NCBI RefSeq assembly: GCF_028598555.1
Contig: NZ_JAQRFN010000010.1
Coordinates: 93,968-157,967, forward strand
Direction: 5' to 3'
Length of the DNA: 64,000 bases
Source of the DNA: Xenorhabdus anantnagensis
GTDB taxonomy: Bacteria > Pseudomonadota > Gammaproteobacteria > Enterobacterales > Enterobacteriaceae
Below the pieces are notes generated by a model. The model saw nothing but the letters and a program-made list of their open reading frames with translations. It was not told the DNA's origin and did not search any database. The position numbers and the translations under genes are program-made. Shown piece by piece: positions 21,248-30,906 of the stretch; the stretch's first letter is position 1, and each line of letters starts with the position of its first letter.

Positions 21248-21985
21248 TTAGTTTTCATTTTTCTTGTTGGGGTTATCAGTTTTTTTACGTGCGAATTGAC
21301 GAAATAGTTCACGGCTTTTTAACGGTTTTCCTCCCAAATAAGGCTTTAAAGCAATGCGAGTAAAACGTTTTGCCGCTTTCAAAGTCGTGTGATCAGGAAA
21401 TTCGCCAATTGCCAACGCCTTTAGTTCATAACCAGTAAAGCTGTAGTGATCCACAACCAAACTGGCAGTAAACCCTTTTTCTTCACGATAACGGTAAGTC
21501 ATTGTATCCGCTACAGGTTCACCACTTCCTGCACAGTGAAGATAATCTACACCGTATCCCATATTGGTTAGTAACGCTAATTCCAAACGACGCAATGCAT
21601 ACTCCGGCGTATATTCACTCGCCGCAAGAATTTGTAAACATTGGAGATAATCAAAAAAAAGTGCGGGATATGCCGTTCCTTGCTCAAGGACTCGGGACAA
21701 AAGCTCATTCACATACAAACCGCTGTAGAGCACACTTCCCGATAAGGGGAGAACCAATGAAATAGGCTCTGCATCTCTTAATGTCTTGATTTCCCCCCGC
21801 CCACTCCAACGAATGAGCAGCGGGGTGAAAGGCTGCAAGCAACCTTTTAGATTGGAGCGACGGCTGCGTGCCCCTTTCGCCAATACTCGTATGCGCCCTT
21901 CATTTTCAGTAAATATATCCAGTAGCAAACTGGTCTCACTGTAAGGGCGCCCATGAAGCACAAAGGCTCTCTGCCAGCCGTCCAC
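21248..21985 (-). CDS. recO: DNA repair protein RecO
   Basis: RecFOR mediator that displaces SSB and anneals single strands. The 245 residues contain the N-terminal OB-fold ([20 protein letters not shown] about 12-31), the central helical domain with ELLSRVLEQ and a basic C-terminus ending [10 protein letters not shown]. It lies 9 bp downstream of era in the rnc-era-recO operon. Confidence 0.96.
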   Translation of the reverse strand: MDGWQRAFVLHGRPYSETSLLLDIFTENEGRIRVLAKGARSRRSNLKGCLQPFTPLLIRWSGRGEIKTLRDAEPISLVLPLSGSVLYSGLYVNELLSRVLEQGTAYPALFFDYLQCLQILAASEYTPEYALRRLELALLTNMGYGVDYLHCAGSGEPVADTMTYRYREEKGFTASLVVDHYSFTGYELKALAIGEFPDHTTLKAAKRFTRIALKPYLGGKPLKSRELFRQFARKKTDNPNKKNEN

Positions 21986-21994
21986 ATATTAGCC

Positions 21995-22900
21995 TTATAA
22001 GTCGTCGATGTAACCGAGGCTGCGAAGCGCCCGTTCATCATCAGCCCAACCAGCTTTCACTTTTACCCACAATTCTAAGTGGACTTTCATATCAAACAGC
22101 TTTTCCATATCTTGACGGGCTTCTGTGCCAATCGTCTTGATTTTGCTGCCTTTATTACCAATCACCATTTTTTTCTGGCCATCACGCTCAACCAGAATCA
22201 AACCGTGGATCGTATAACCACCCCGTTCATTGACAACAAATTGCTCAATTTCGACTGTCACAGAATATGGGAGTTCATCACCCAAAAAACGCATCAGTTT
22301 TTCACGGATGATTTCTGATGCCATAAAACGCTGTGAACGATCGGTGATGTAATCTTCAGGGAAATGATGCTCTGCCTGTGGTATATGGTCACGCACTAAT
22401 TTGGCAATAGTATCAACATTCATGCCTTTTTCCGCACTAACCGGCACAACATCGATAAAATTCATCTGCTGGCTGAGAAAACCGATATGTGGCAGAAGAA
22501 TAGTTTTATCTGTCACATTGTCCACTTTGTTAATAGCCAGTAAGACAGGGCAACGTAAATGGCGCAACTTGTTCACCACCATTTCATCATCAGGTGTCCA
22601 GTGCGTACCTTCCACAACAAAAATAACCAGTTCTACATCACCAATAGAGCTGCTCGCCGCACGGTTCATCAATCGGTTGATTGCACGCTTTTCTTCAATA
22701 TGAAGACCCGGTGTATCAACATAGATGGTTTGGTAAGCTCCTTCCGTATGAATCCCCATGATGCGATGTCGCGTCGTTTGAGGTTTACGGGAAGTGATAG
22801 ATACTTTCTGACCCAATAACTGATTCAGTAAAGTTGATTTACCGACGTTGGGCCGACCGACTATTGCAACAAATCCGCAATAGTTTTTTTCTTCGCTCAT
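21995..22900 (-). CDS. era: GTPase Era
   Basis: Essential GTPase that binds the 3' end of 16S rRNA and aids 30S assembly. 301 residues: G1 GRPNVGKST (15-23), switch region TTRHRIMG, G3 DTPGLH, G4 NKVD and a C-terminal KH domain with [13 protein letters not shown]. Its start overlaps the rnc stop by 4 bp (ATGA), so translation is coupled. Confidence 0.98.
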   Translation of the reverse strand: MSEEKNYCGFVAIVGRPNVGKSTLLNQLLGQKVSITSRKPQTTRHRIMGIHTEGAYQTIYVDTPGLHIEEKRAINRLMNRAASSSIGDVELVIFVVEGTHWTPDDEMVVNKLRHLRCPVLLAINKVDNVTDKTILLPHIGFLSQQMNFIDVVPVSAEKGMNVDTIAKLVRDHIPQAEHHFPEDYITDRSQRFMASEIIREKLMRFLGDELPYSVTVEIEQFVVNERGGYTIHGLILVERDGQKKMVIGNKGSKIKTIGTEARQDMEKLFDMKVHLELWVKVKAGWADDERALRSLGYIDDL

Positions 22901-23577
22901 TCAAGCTCCAGTTGTTTTAATGCTTGTTCCGCAGCCGCCTGTTCTGCCTTGCGGCGACTGGAACCGACTCCTCTGACCGGCTGTTCAAATCCACTGACCT
23001 GACAGTGAATTGTAAATTCCTGATCGTGTGCTTCCCCACGAACTTGAACAACCAGATATGTAGGCAATGGCAAATGACGCCCTTGCAAATATTCCTGTAA
23101 ACGTGTTTTAGGATCTTTTTGCTTATCGCCCGGGCTAATTTCATTCAAACGAGTTTCATACCAATTCAGGATAATCTTTTCGATGGTCTGAATATCGCTA
23201 TCAAGAAAAATAGCGCCAATTAAGGCTTCAATGCTATCCGCCAAAATGGATTCGCGACGATGCCCCCCACTTTTTAACTCACCCGGCCCCAGCCGCAGGC
23301 ATTCACCTAATTCAAACTCTCTGGCCAATTCCGCCAATGTATTGCCACGCACCAATGTTGCTCGCATACGGCTCATATCCCCTTCATCAACACGGGGGAA
23401 ACGATGGTAAAGCGCATTGGCAATGACAAAACTCAGGATTGAGTCACCAAGAAATTCCAGACGTTCATTATGCTTACTGCTGGCGCTGCGGTGAGTCAAC
23501 GCTTGAAGCAACAAATCGTGCTGTTTAAAGGTATATCCTAGCTTATGTTGTAACCGATTCGTTATTATGGAGTTCAT
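22897..23577 (-). CDS. rnc: Ribonuclease III
   Basis: Double-strand-specific endoribonuclease that processes rRNA precursors and its own leader. 226 residues: RNase III signature [12 protein letters not shown] (38-49), second catalytic cluster in [16 protein letters not shown], and a C-terminal dsRNA-binding domain (about 155-225). It is first in the rnc-era-recO operon and follows a structured leader. Confidence 0.98.
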   Translation of the reverse strand: MNSIITNRLQHKLGYTFKQHDLLLQALTHRSASSKHNERLEFLGDSILSFVIANALYHRFPRVDEGDMSRMRATLVRGNTLAELAREFELGECLRLGPGELKSGGHRRESILADSIEALIGAIFLDSDIQTIEKIILNWYETRLNEISPGDKQKDPKTRLQEYLQGRHLPLPTYLVVQVRGEAHDQEFTIHCQVSGFEQPVRGVGSSRRKAEQAAAEQALKQLELE

Positions 23578-23616
23578 GTGCTACCAATTCAGTTAGAATT
23601 CATCAAATAAAAGCAC

Positions 23617-23730
23617 ACGCAACAGACCTGTGAGGCTAGACCTATCTAGCAATATTCACCTTGCGGCAAACCTTACAAAACTGTTGCGTTTGCACTGGCT
23701 CCCAAAGACATTCATCATCTTGGGAACCAG
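23617..23730 (-). promoter_or_regulatory. Structured rnc leader (possible RNase III autoregulation site)
   Basis: Within the 218 bp between lepB and rnc, ACGCAACAG (23617-23625) pairs perfectly with CTGTTGCGT (23681-23689), and CTGG-TCCCAA (23696-23706) pairs with TTGGGA-CCAG (23720-23730). In E. coli a similar hairpin leader is cut by RNase III to control rnc. The analogy is inferred; the sequence itself differs. Confidence 0.55.
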
Positions 23731-23794
23731 TCATCTCGTTTGAAAGAATATTCTACACTGTGAGATAAATTAATGCTGCGCTAATATATAAATA

Positions 23795-24766
23795 TTAGTG
23801 AATTCCACCAATTCGACTAAAGCGCACGCCAGTAGGCCACTTGCCTTCCTGTTTTTCGAAACTCATCCAGATGGCGGTTGCACGACCTACCAGATTTTTC
23901 TCCGGGACAAATCCCCATGAACGGCTATCGTCACTATTGTCACGGTTGTCGCCCATCGCGAAATATTGGCCTTTGGGAACGACCCAAGTACCAACTGACA
24001 AGCCATCTTGGCGGAAGCCAGGGATGCGTTGAATTTCAGGAATGGTCAAAATATGGTGTGACACATTACCTAAATTTTCTTTTCTTTCATTCTGACGGAG
24101 AGTATTCGGCCCTAATGGATCATTAACGGGAATTTGATAAACTCCACTTATACGAATCCCTTCTGACGTCACATCTTCTTTTATCGTCCATTCACTTGGG
24201 AATGTGTTCTTATAAGTAACAGGTAAATCCCCCTTGCATTCCGCATTCCAACCACAGCCCGGGTAAATCTGAAGCTCTTTTTTACTGTAATCGTAAACGA
24301 TCTTATCTCCGGGCAAGCCAATGATTCGTTTTACAAAATCTATGCTTGGGTTTTTCGGATATTTGAAAACAGCAACATCTCCACGCTTAGGCTCACCGGT
24401 TTTTATTAAGGTTGTTTGCGTAAGCGGGTCTTTTAAACCATAGGCAAATTTTTCAACCAGAATAAAATCCCCGATCAACAATGTCGGCATCATTGAACCA
24501 GAAGGGATCTGAAAAGGCTCATAAACAAAAGAACGCAGAACCAACACAATGGCTAACACTGGAAAGACAGATGCAAGTGTTTCAACCCATGAAGGTTTGT
24601 TAAGCTCTTTAGCCAAAACTTCCTGACCTTCTGCGCCTGCCGCCTGTGCCTGAATGTGGGCAAGCTTTTTCTTACGTTCAGGAGCGAACTTGAATCGCTC
24701 CAGGCACCAGAGAATACCGGTGATTAACGTTGCTAACGTTAATACCAAGGCAAAAGTGTTAGCCAT
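23795..24766 (-). CDS. lepB: Signal peptidase I LepB
   Basis: Inner-membrane serine protease that removes signal peptides from exported proteins. 323 residues: two N-terminal TM segments (about 3-21 and 60-78), catalytic Ser in FQIPSGSMMPTL, catalytic Lys in FVKRIIGLPGD and the conserved MGDNRDNSDDSR box. It ends RIGGIH like the E. coli protein and lies 20 bp downstream of lepA. Confidence 0.98.
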   Translation of the reverse strand: MANTFALVLTLATLITGILWCLERFKFAPERKKKLAHIQAQAAGAEGQEVLAKELNKPSWVETLASVFPVLAIVLVLRSFVYEPFQIPSGSMMPTLLIGDFILVEKFAYGLKDPLTQTTLIKTGEPKRGDVAVFKYPKNPSIDFVKRIIGLPGDKIVYDYSKKELQIYPGCGWNAECKGDLPVTYKNTFPSEWTIKEDVTSEGIRISGVYQIPVNDPLGPNTLRQNERKENLGNVSHHILTIPEIQRIPGFRQDGLSVGTWVVPKGQYFAMGDNRDNSDDSRSWGFVPEKNLVGRATAIWMSFEKQEGKWPTGVRFSRIGGIH

Positions 24767-24786
24767 TTAAGCTCCTTACGACCTCG

Positions 24787-26583
24787 TTAATTATCTTTGC
24801 CAACATGCAGAATCGCTAAGAAAGCTTCTTGAGGCAGTTCAACATTTCCGACCTGCTTCATGCGTTTTTTACCTTCTTTCTGTTTCTGCAATAGCTTTTT
24901 CTTACGACTGACGTCACCACCATAACATTTCGCCAGTACGTTTTTACGTAACTGCTTAATGGTAGAACGCGCAATAATGTGAGTTCCTATGGCAGCCTGA
25001 ATTGCAATGTCAAATTGCTGGCGTGGAATCAGTTCTTTCATTTTCTCCACCAGCTCACGTCCACGATATTGAGAATTGTCACGGTGAGTAATCAAAGCCA
25101 GAGCATCAACGCGCTCACCGTTAATCAAAACATCCACGCGAACCATGTCTGAACTTTGGAAGCGGATAAAATTATAATCCAGAGATGCATAACCACGAGA
25201 TGTTGATTTCAAGCGGTCAAAGAAATCCAGAACAACTTCAGCCATTGGGATTTCATAAGTCAGTGCAACCTGATTGCCGTGATAAACCATATTGGTCTGC
25301 ATACCACGTTTTTCCACGCAGAGTGTAATGACATTACCAAGATATTCTTTCGGCAATAACATATGACATTCTGCAATCGGTTCACGCAGTTCCCCAATAT
25401 TATTTAATGCTGGCAACTTGGATGGACTATCAACATAGATAATATCACCACTGGTTGTCTCAACTTCATAAACAACTGTTGGAGCCGTTGTGATCAAATC
25501 AAGATCATATTCACGTTCCAAACGTTCCTGAATGATTTCCATATGCAGCAATCCGAGGAAACCACAGCGGAAACCAAAACCCAATGCGGTAGAGCTTTCT
25601 GGTTCATAGAATAATGAAGCATCATTTAAGCTCAATTTACCCAATGCATCACGGAATGCTTCATAATCATCAGAACTAATTGGGAACAGCCCCGCATAAA
25701 CTTGCGGTTTAACCTTTTTAAAACCAGGAAGTGATTTTTCCGCAGGATGGCGGGCAGTTGTCAATGTATCCCCAACTGGTGCCCCCAGAATATCTTTGAT
25801 GGCACAGACCAACCAACCTACTTCACCACAATTCAATACATCACGATCAATGCGTTTCGGTGTGAAGATACCCAGACGGTCAGCGTTATATACCTGCCCT
25901 GTGCTCATTACTTTGACTTTATCACCTTTACGCAAAGTACCGTTTTTAATGCGGACAAGTGAAACAACGCCAAGGTAATTATCAAACCATGAGTCAATAA
26001 TCAGAGCCTGCAATGGTGCATCAGGATCGCCCTCTGGTGAGGGTATCTCTTTCACCAGACGCTCAATAACGTCTTGTACACCTATACCTGTTTTTGCAGA
26101 ACAACGAACAGCATCTGTTGCATCAATACCAACAATATCTTCGATTTCTTCAGCAACACGCTCTGGTTCAGCAGCAGGGAGGTCAATTTTGTTCAGAACT
26201 GGAACCACTTCCAGATCCATTTCGATGGCGGTATAACAGTTAGCCAATGTTTGAGCTTCAACACCCTGACCCGCATCAACAACCAACAATGCACCTTCAC
26301 AAGCAGCCAGTGAACGGGAAACTTCATAAGAGAAGTCAACATGCCCGGGCGTATCGATAAAGTTTAATTGATAGACTTGCCCGTCATTTGCCTTGTAATC
26401 AAGAGTTACACTTTGTGCCTTGATCGTGATTCCACGTTCACGTTCAAGATCCATTGAATCCAGTACTTGTGCTGCCATTTCGCGATCGGACAGCCCCCCA
26501 CAGATTTGAATAATCCGGTCAGATAGCGTGGACTTACCGTGGTCAATGTGGGCGATAATGGAGAAATTTCGTATTTGCTTCAT
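24787..26583 (-). CDS. lepA: Elongation factor 4 (LepA)
   Basis: Translational GTPase linked to ribosome back-translocation and assembly. 598 residues: G1 HIDHGKST at 11-18, G3 DTPGHVDF, G4 NKID, domain II, EF-G-like domains III and V, and the LepA-specific C-terminal domain with [16 protein letters not shown]. It heads the lepA-lepB pair. Confidence 0.98.
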   Translation of the reverse strand: MKQIRNFSIIAHIDHGKSTLSDRIIQICGGLSDREMAAQVLDSMDLERERGITIKAQSVTLDYKANDGQVYQLNFIDTPGHVDFSYEVSRSLAACEGALLVVDAGQGVEAQTLANCYTAIEMDLEVVPVLNKIDLPAAEPERVAEEIEDIVGIDATDAVRCSAKTGIGVQDVIERLVKEIPSPEGDPDAPLQALIIDSWFDNYLGVVSLVRIKNGTLRKGDKVKVMSTGQVYNADRLGIFTPKRIDRDVLNCGEVGWLVCAIKDILGAPVGDTLTTARHPAEKSLPGFKKVKPQVYAGLFPISSDDYEAFRDALGKLSLNDASLFYEPESSTALGFGFRCGFLGLLHMEIIQERLEREYDLDLITTAPTVVYEVETTSGDIIYVDSPSKLPALNNIGELREPIAECHMLLPKEYLGNVITLCVEKRGMQTNMVYHGNQVALTYEIPMAEVVLDFFDRLKSTSRGYASLDYNFIRFQSSDMVRVDVLINGERVDALALITHRDNSQYRGRELVEKMKELIPRQQFDIAIQAAIGTHIIARSTIKQLRKNVLAKCYGGDVSRKKKLLQKQKEGKKRMKQVGNVELPQEAFLAILHVGKDN

Positions 26584-26795
26584 TATTTAATCTTTTTTGC
26601 CTTAATATTTCTGAATCATTCGCCTATGGACACACTGATGGACATAAAGCGACAATTTATTGGTTCGGCCACTGGCCTGAGGAGCCGTATTCTACATGCC
26701 AAACCAGTGAAAACCTAGTCATGCCTGTGGTTTTCAGTATGACCCAGTAGTTTTCAGTATGATAAATAAAGTTGAAACACGTATGGTAAAACAGA

Positions 26796-27260
26796 TTATT
26801 CTTGCTGTAGCACCTTAACCGCATCAGGAGGTAAACCAATTTGCAACACTACAGGCTGGTACGTTTGCAGATTATCCCAATACGCAGCAATCTTGCGAGC
26901 AATGGAAAAACCAGTGACCCCACCGCCCATTCCTCCTAAACATATCCATAATTGATCAGTCGTCCAAAATTGGAAAAGAGCGGCTCCCAAAAACAGTCCC
27001 AATAACGGTGTCAGATAAACCAACATGGCTGAACGCAGCAGGCTGCTTTCAGGAATACCGACTTCAACTTTCTGACCCGGTTGAAGTGGTTGAGGGATCT
27101 CCAGTTCTAACTGATGGATGCTTTCTGGCCCTATTTTCTCCAGTAAATAAGAGCCACAGGCTGCTTTAGCCTGACAACTGCCGCAACCTGAAGATGAACC
27201 GTAGCGTAATAATGCACGGCCTTTTTGCCAACGGACAACAGTTGCCCATTCTTTAACCAT
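26796..27260 (-). CDS. rseC: SoxR-reducing/sigma-E regulatory protein RseC
   Basis: Inner-membrane protein of the rpoE operon that also helps keep SoxR reduced. 154 residues: a cytoplasmic Cys-cluster near the N-terminus (SGCGSCQAKAACG, a probable iron-sulfur or metal site) and two TM helices (about 77-96 and 101-118). Its start overlaps the rseB stop by 1 bp. Role in sigma-E control is minor in E. coli. Confidence 0.94.
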   Translation of the reverse strand: MVKEWATVVRWQKGRALLRYGSSSGCGSCQAKAACGSYLLEKIGPESIHQLELEIPQPLQPGQKVEVGIPESSLLRSAMLVYLTPLLGLFLGAALFQFWTTDQLWICLGGMGGGVTGFSIARKIAAYWDNLQTYQPVVLQIGLPPDAVKVLQQE

Positions 27261-28219
27261 CAGTTTTCTCCTGTAAACGTCACGTTTGCTGCAATTTTTT
27301 CGGCTGTTGCGAAAGGCAGTTCACCAATGACGGTTATACTATTTTTACCTCTGGCCAGAGTATAAACCGTTCTCCTGCCTTGTCGAAATAGTTGTTTATC
27401 AACCACCTTTTTATTTGAATTCATGACATTTACAGAAAAATTAAACAATCCATCACTATACATGATGGATTGTAACCATTCTGTCTCTGATAGCTTCCGG
27501 CTGTTACGAAAAATTTCTTTGAAGCCATCAGGCATTCCTCCAACCAGCCAATTAAACGTCAACTTATCAGAAGGTGGGATAAGTAACATAGGAGGTAATT
27601 TCAAATCTGTAATCGCGCTTAACTCCGTTTTAATATGGTCATTCACGGCTGATGACACAACACGGAATTGCTCGATGACTGTTGTATTATCCCTATCCAA
27701 TAGGTCTATCAGCAGGGGAAGGTGATTTTTATCATCAATCAGAAGATTATAGTTATAGCGGGATTCATCTTTCGAGATGATGCGTACAAAACTCACGGGA
27801 TGGTCACCAACGTGCGTACTTCCCGCATCAATGAAGCGATAAAATTTCTGCAATTGTGCAAAATCAGCGAAGATAATCGGTGGAAGATAGTCAACAATAT
27901 GAGTGCCACGGATACTAAATGAATCCAGCCCCGGCTCGTAATAACTGATTTGATTACCACGCTGGATAATTTCCCTACGTGAACCATCCATTTGTATGAT
28001 TTGGGCAATAGCCTGCCCGTCAATAATGGCATGACGGTAGCGCAAGGGTACGAGGAATCGCCGCTCCAAGTTGATGAAACCAAGCTCATAATCCAGCGTC
28101 TGTACTGCCTTACTCATATCCTGCAACAAAGCCTCAGCGCTGCTTTGCTGCGCTGAGGCTCTTAGAGGATTAATCAGGCTACTTGATAATAAAAAAACGA
28201 AAAGCCAAATACGTTTCAT
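27260..28219 (-). CDS. rseB: Sigma-E regulator RseB
   Basis: Periplasmic protein that binds RseA and protects it from DegS; lipopolysaccharide and mislocalised lipoproteins release it. 319 residues: signal peptide (about 1-24, cleavage after ASA), a LolA-like N-terminal domain with LLQDMSKAVQTLDYELGF, and a smaller C-terminal RseA-binding domain with LPFATAEKIAANV. It overlaps rseC by 1 bp. Unlike in E. coli, 89 bp containing tandem repeats separate it from rseA. Confidence 0.95.
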   Translation of the reverse strand: MKRIWLFVFLLSSSLINPLRASAQQSSAEALLQDMSKAVQTLDYELGFINLERRFLVPLRYRHAIIDGQAIAQIIQMDGSRREIIQRGNQISYYEPGLDSFSIRGTHIVDYLPPIIFADFAQLQKFYRFIDAGSTHVGDHPVSFVRIISKDESRYNYNLLIDDKNHLPLLIDLLDRDNTTVIEQFRVVSSAVNDHIKTELSAITDLKLPPMLLIPPSDKLTFNWLVGGMPDGFKEIFRNSRKLSETEWLQSIMYSDGLFNFSVNVMNSNKKVVDKQLFRQGRRTVYTLARGKNSITVIGELPFATAEKIAANVTFTGEN

Positions 28220-28256
28220 TACTGTTATCGTGAACCATTGTTGTGGACTATTTATT

Positions 28257-28320
28257 GTGAACTATCACTGTTAACTAACTATCACTGTTAACTAATTATC
28301 ACTGTTAACTATTGCTGTGA
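28257..28320. repeat. Tandem repeat between rseA and rseB
   Basis: Three near-identical units of about 17 bp (AACTATCACTGTTAACT and variants) with a fourth degenerate unit on each side. The array overlaps the last codons of rseA (stop at 28309). It lengthens a spacer that is short in related genomes. Confidence 0.75.
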
Positions 28321-28953
28321 TTGTGGTGATACTTGCTCTCCAAGAGGCTGATTAGCCTGTGTGACATCACGATTTTTTTCAAAGTGAATGCGGCGGTCGA
28401 GTTCATATTGTTGCAACATCGCATCAATTCGTTTATTACTTTCACGCACTTGCATATTCAAATCACTACCGAAAGTTTCTTCTTCGGCTGGAGTTGCTAA
28501 ACCAACTGTTGAAGTTGTACCCATCACAGGCAATGTATTAAAAGCCGGTGCCTCAAATTGGTTCTCTGTTTCAGAACGACTATCGTTATTATAGTGCTGG
28601 ACGCCGATAATCACGCTCAGGGATACACAAGCAGCAACACCAATTTGTGTAATTTGGCTCTTCCATGTGCGGATTTTGTTCCAGAATGGCATGTTCGCCC
28701 ATGTTTCGGGCTTTGGCTGAGATTCAGGAACAGCCGCTGGATTAATGTGAACGGGTTCTTTTTCAAGAGCCAACGCTACTCGACTCGCAATATCCAAATG
28801 TAATACATCCCCCACATCACCGCGCAGCACATCACGTACAAGATGATATCTTTCCCACTGTTTCTGCATGATCGCATCTTCAGAGACCAAATGAACTGCT
28901 TCACTATCAAGAGCTTCTCCATCCATTAATGCGGAAAGTTTCTCTCTTTGCAT
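28309..28953 (-). CDS. rseA: Anti-sigma-E factor RseA
   Basis: Single-pass inner-membrane anti-sigma factor; its cytoplasmic domain holds RpoE until DegS and RseP cleave it. 214 residues: N-terminal sigma-binding domain beginning MQREKLSALMDGEALD, a TM helix (about 101-119, IGVAACVSLSVIIGV) and a periplasmic tail rich in Gln and Asn that binds RseB. It follows rpoE by 32 bp. Confidence 0.96.
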   Translation of the reverse strand: MQREKLSALMDGEALDSEAVHLVSEDAIMQKQWERYHLVRDVLRGDVGDVLHLDIASRVALALEKEPVHINPAAVPESQPKPETWANMPFWNKIRTWKSQITQIGVAACVSLSVIIGVQHYNNDSRSETENQFEAPAFNTLPVMGTTSTVGLATPAEEETFGSDLNMQVRESNKRIDAMLQQYELDRRIHFEKNRDVTQANQPLGEQVSPQSQQ

Positions 28954-28985
28954 GCCAAAGTACCCTTAAATATTGTTTTGTCCCA

Positions 28986-29561
28986 CTACTGTTGGATCAG
29001 TGGTTGAACTTTATTATCAATGGCTTCCCTTGCCCGGAAAATTCGTGAACGTACAGTGCCTACAGGGCATTCCATGATGTCGGCTATTTCTTCATAGCTC
29101 AACCCATCCAACTCCCTCAATGTAATCGCTATCCTCAAATCTTCCGGGAGCGATTCAATAGTGCGGAAAACCACTTCCTTTAATTCTTCAGACAACATTA
29201 AGTTCTCAGGGTTCGAAATTTCTTTTAATGAACTTGATGTATCATAATTTTCTGCGTCGTTGGCATCCAGATCATTGGATGGTGGGCGACGTCCCTGAGC
29301 AACTAAATAATTTTTCGCAGTGTTAACGGCAATACGGTACAGCCATGTATAAAAAGCACTCTCTCCCCGGAAAGAAGGGAGTGCCCGATAGGTCTTAATG
29401 AAAACCTCTTGAGCGACATCAGGTACATCGCCTTGAGGTACGTAACGAGCAATCAGGCTCGCTACTTTGTGCTGATATCTCATCACCAGCAAATTAAATG
29501 CTTTTTGGTCACCCTTCTGGACCTGTTCAATCAGCATTTGATCCGTTAACTGCTCGCTCAT
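28986..29561 (-). CDS. rpoE: RNA polymerase sigma-E factor RpoE
   Basis: ECF sigma factor for the envelope stress response. From the ATG of MSEQLTDQML it is 191 residues, the E. coli length; the open frame extends 18 codons further upstream but without family match. Region 2 includes VAQEVFIKTYRALPSFRG, region 4 has SYEEIADIMECPVGTVRSRIF as the helix-turn-helix. A canonical sigma-E promoter precedes it, and rseA-rseB-rseC follow. Confidence 0.98.
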   Translation of the reverse strand: MSEQLTDQMLIEQVQKGDQKAFNLLVMRYQHKVASLIARYVPQGDVPDVAQEVFIKTYRALPSFRGESAFYTWLYRIAVNTAKNYLVAQGRRPPSNDLDANDAENYDTSSSLKEISNPENLMLSEELKEVVFRTIESLPEDLRIAITLRELDGLSYEEIADIMECPVGTVRSRIFRAREAIDNKVQPLIQQ

Positions 29562-29647
29562 CCGAGGTTCACTCTCCTGAGGTAAAACTCCACATTTATA
29601 CTTAAAATAAACCAATATGATGTTCTGATTTCCCGAACAAGCATGGC

Positions 29648-29674
29648 TTTGAGTATCAGTTCACTGTGAAGTTC
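29648..29674 (-). promoter_or_regulatory. Sigma-E promoter of rpoE
   Basis: On the minus strand GAACTT (-35) is separated by 16 bp from TCAAA (-10), the sigma-E consensus. It lies about 90 bp before the rpoE start, consistent with autoregulation of the rpoE-rseABC operon. Confidence 0.85.
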
Positions 29675-29790
29675 AACTTTAGTTGTAATTTTATATTACA
29701 ACCACCTGTTATTCTCGTATTGCATTTACTGTATGCCACTGATTATAAATGAAATAATTTTTCATGATATTTACTCAACGTCGCGTTGAA

Positions 29791-29846
29791 GTACACAATA
29801 CGAAGTGCACAATATGAAACATACAATATGAGATATACAATCTACT
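29791..29846. repeat. 14-bp tandem array between rpoE and trmN6
   Basis: Four consecutive 14-bp units: GTACACAATACGAA, GTGCACAATATGAA, ACATACAATATGAG and a diverged fourth. Noncoding. Confidence 0.75.
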
Positions 29847-29980
29847 GGAATCTATTGGATACCTAGTACAAATCATAGTCTCTATTTCAACAGGGTACGT
29901 GATTTTAATCTGAGAAAAAGAAAATCCTTATTCTATTGTACCGAAAAATCCGATTCATCATCTCAATAGTGCTAACATTA

Positions 29981-30763
29981 TCAATAATAAAGATAAAAAT
30001 CTGTTATTAACTGACGGAATTCGTCTGAATATGCGCCATCCAAGGAGCGAATAGTTAATTCACTCACTTGCACTTCCTGTTCTTGCAGGGATAACCCCAG
30101 CAATAGGCGATGCAATGGCTTATCCTGCCTATCACGAACATTAACTCGGAAATGGGTAAACCATCCCAAATCTGACGCCATGTTTTCAAATTGCTCACCA
30201 ATCTCATAAGGCAGTACCAGACAAAATAACCCTGTCGGTGTAATCAATGCTTGCACACATTCCAATAATCCCTGATGTGTCAATGATGATGTATAGCGGG
30301 CCTGATTGCGTGCTTCGTTTCGACATGCAATAGCAGGCTCAAAATAGGGTGGATTGCTAACAATCAAATCGTATTGGGAGCTCATTTCACGTAATTCATT
30401 TTGTGCTAACTCATTTTGTTGCACATGCCGTCGCATGAAATCATGAATATCCTGCTGATGTACTGTAATTCGGGAAGGCCACGGTGATTGCTGCATATTA
30501 TCAACTGCCTGCGTTGCAGCAAGAACATCCAGTTCCACCGCATCGATAATGATATCTCCTTTTGTACGCTGAGCTACCATCAAGGCAATCAAACCGCTGC
30601 CACATCCGATATCCAGACATCTTTTCCTGTTATATACTGGCGCCCAGGCTCCCAACAATACACCATCCGTCCCGACTTTCATCGCACATTTATCATGTCC
30701 AACAAAAAACTGTTTAAATGTAAAACCACCACGGCGAAAAGCGGGTTTCTGTATCGATGCCAT
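29981..30763 (-). CDS. trmN: tRNA1(Val) A37 N6-methyltransferase TrmN6
   Basis: Methylates A37 of tRNA1-Val. 260 residues with Rossmann SAM-binding motif LDIGCGSGLIALMVAQR (about 50-66) and the adenine-N6 catalytic motif SNPPYF (about 135). The N-terminal RRGGFTFKQFFVGHDKCAMKV is typical of the YfiC family. It is divergent from srmB, as in E. coli; nadB, the usual neighbour on the other side, is missing. Confidence 0.95.
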   Translation of the reverse strand: MASIQKPAFRRGGFTFKQFFVGHDKCAMKVGTDGVLLGAWAPVYNRKRCLDIGCGSGLIALMVAQRTKGDIIIDAVELDVLAATQAVDNMQQSPWPSRITVHQQDIHDFMRRHVQQNELAQNELREMSSQYDLIVSNPPYFEPAIACRNEARNQARYTSSLTHQGLLECVQALITPTGLFCLVLPYEIGEQFENMASDLGWFTHFRVNVRDRQDKPLHRLLLGLSLQEQEVQVSELTIRSLDGAYSDEFRQLITDFYLYY

Positions 30764-30906
30764 AACATATATCTGCTGAAATTAAAATTTGTCATAGCAT
30801 AAATCTTATGGCCGAAGGATAAAAGCAACCTGCTCATCGGATGTTTTTATAGGATGAAGAATGCGCCCAACCTGTTTATAATCGGCGGCCCAAACAGAGG
30901 TATATG

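Larger units (their letters stand above)
29562..29980. other. Intergenic region in place of nadB
   Basis: About 420 bp between rpoE and trmN6. Besides the sigma-E promoter and a 14-bp tandem array (29791-29846) it contains no coding frame. In E. coli nadB (L-aspartate oxidase) occupies this interval; no remnant of it was recognised here. Confidence 0.75.
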
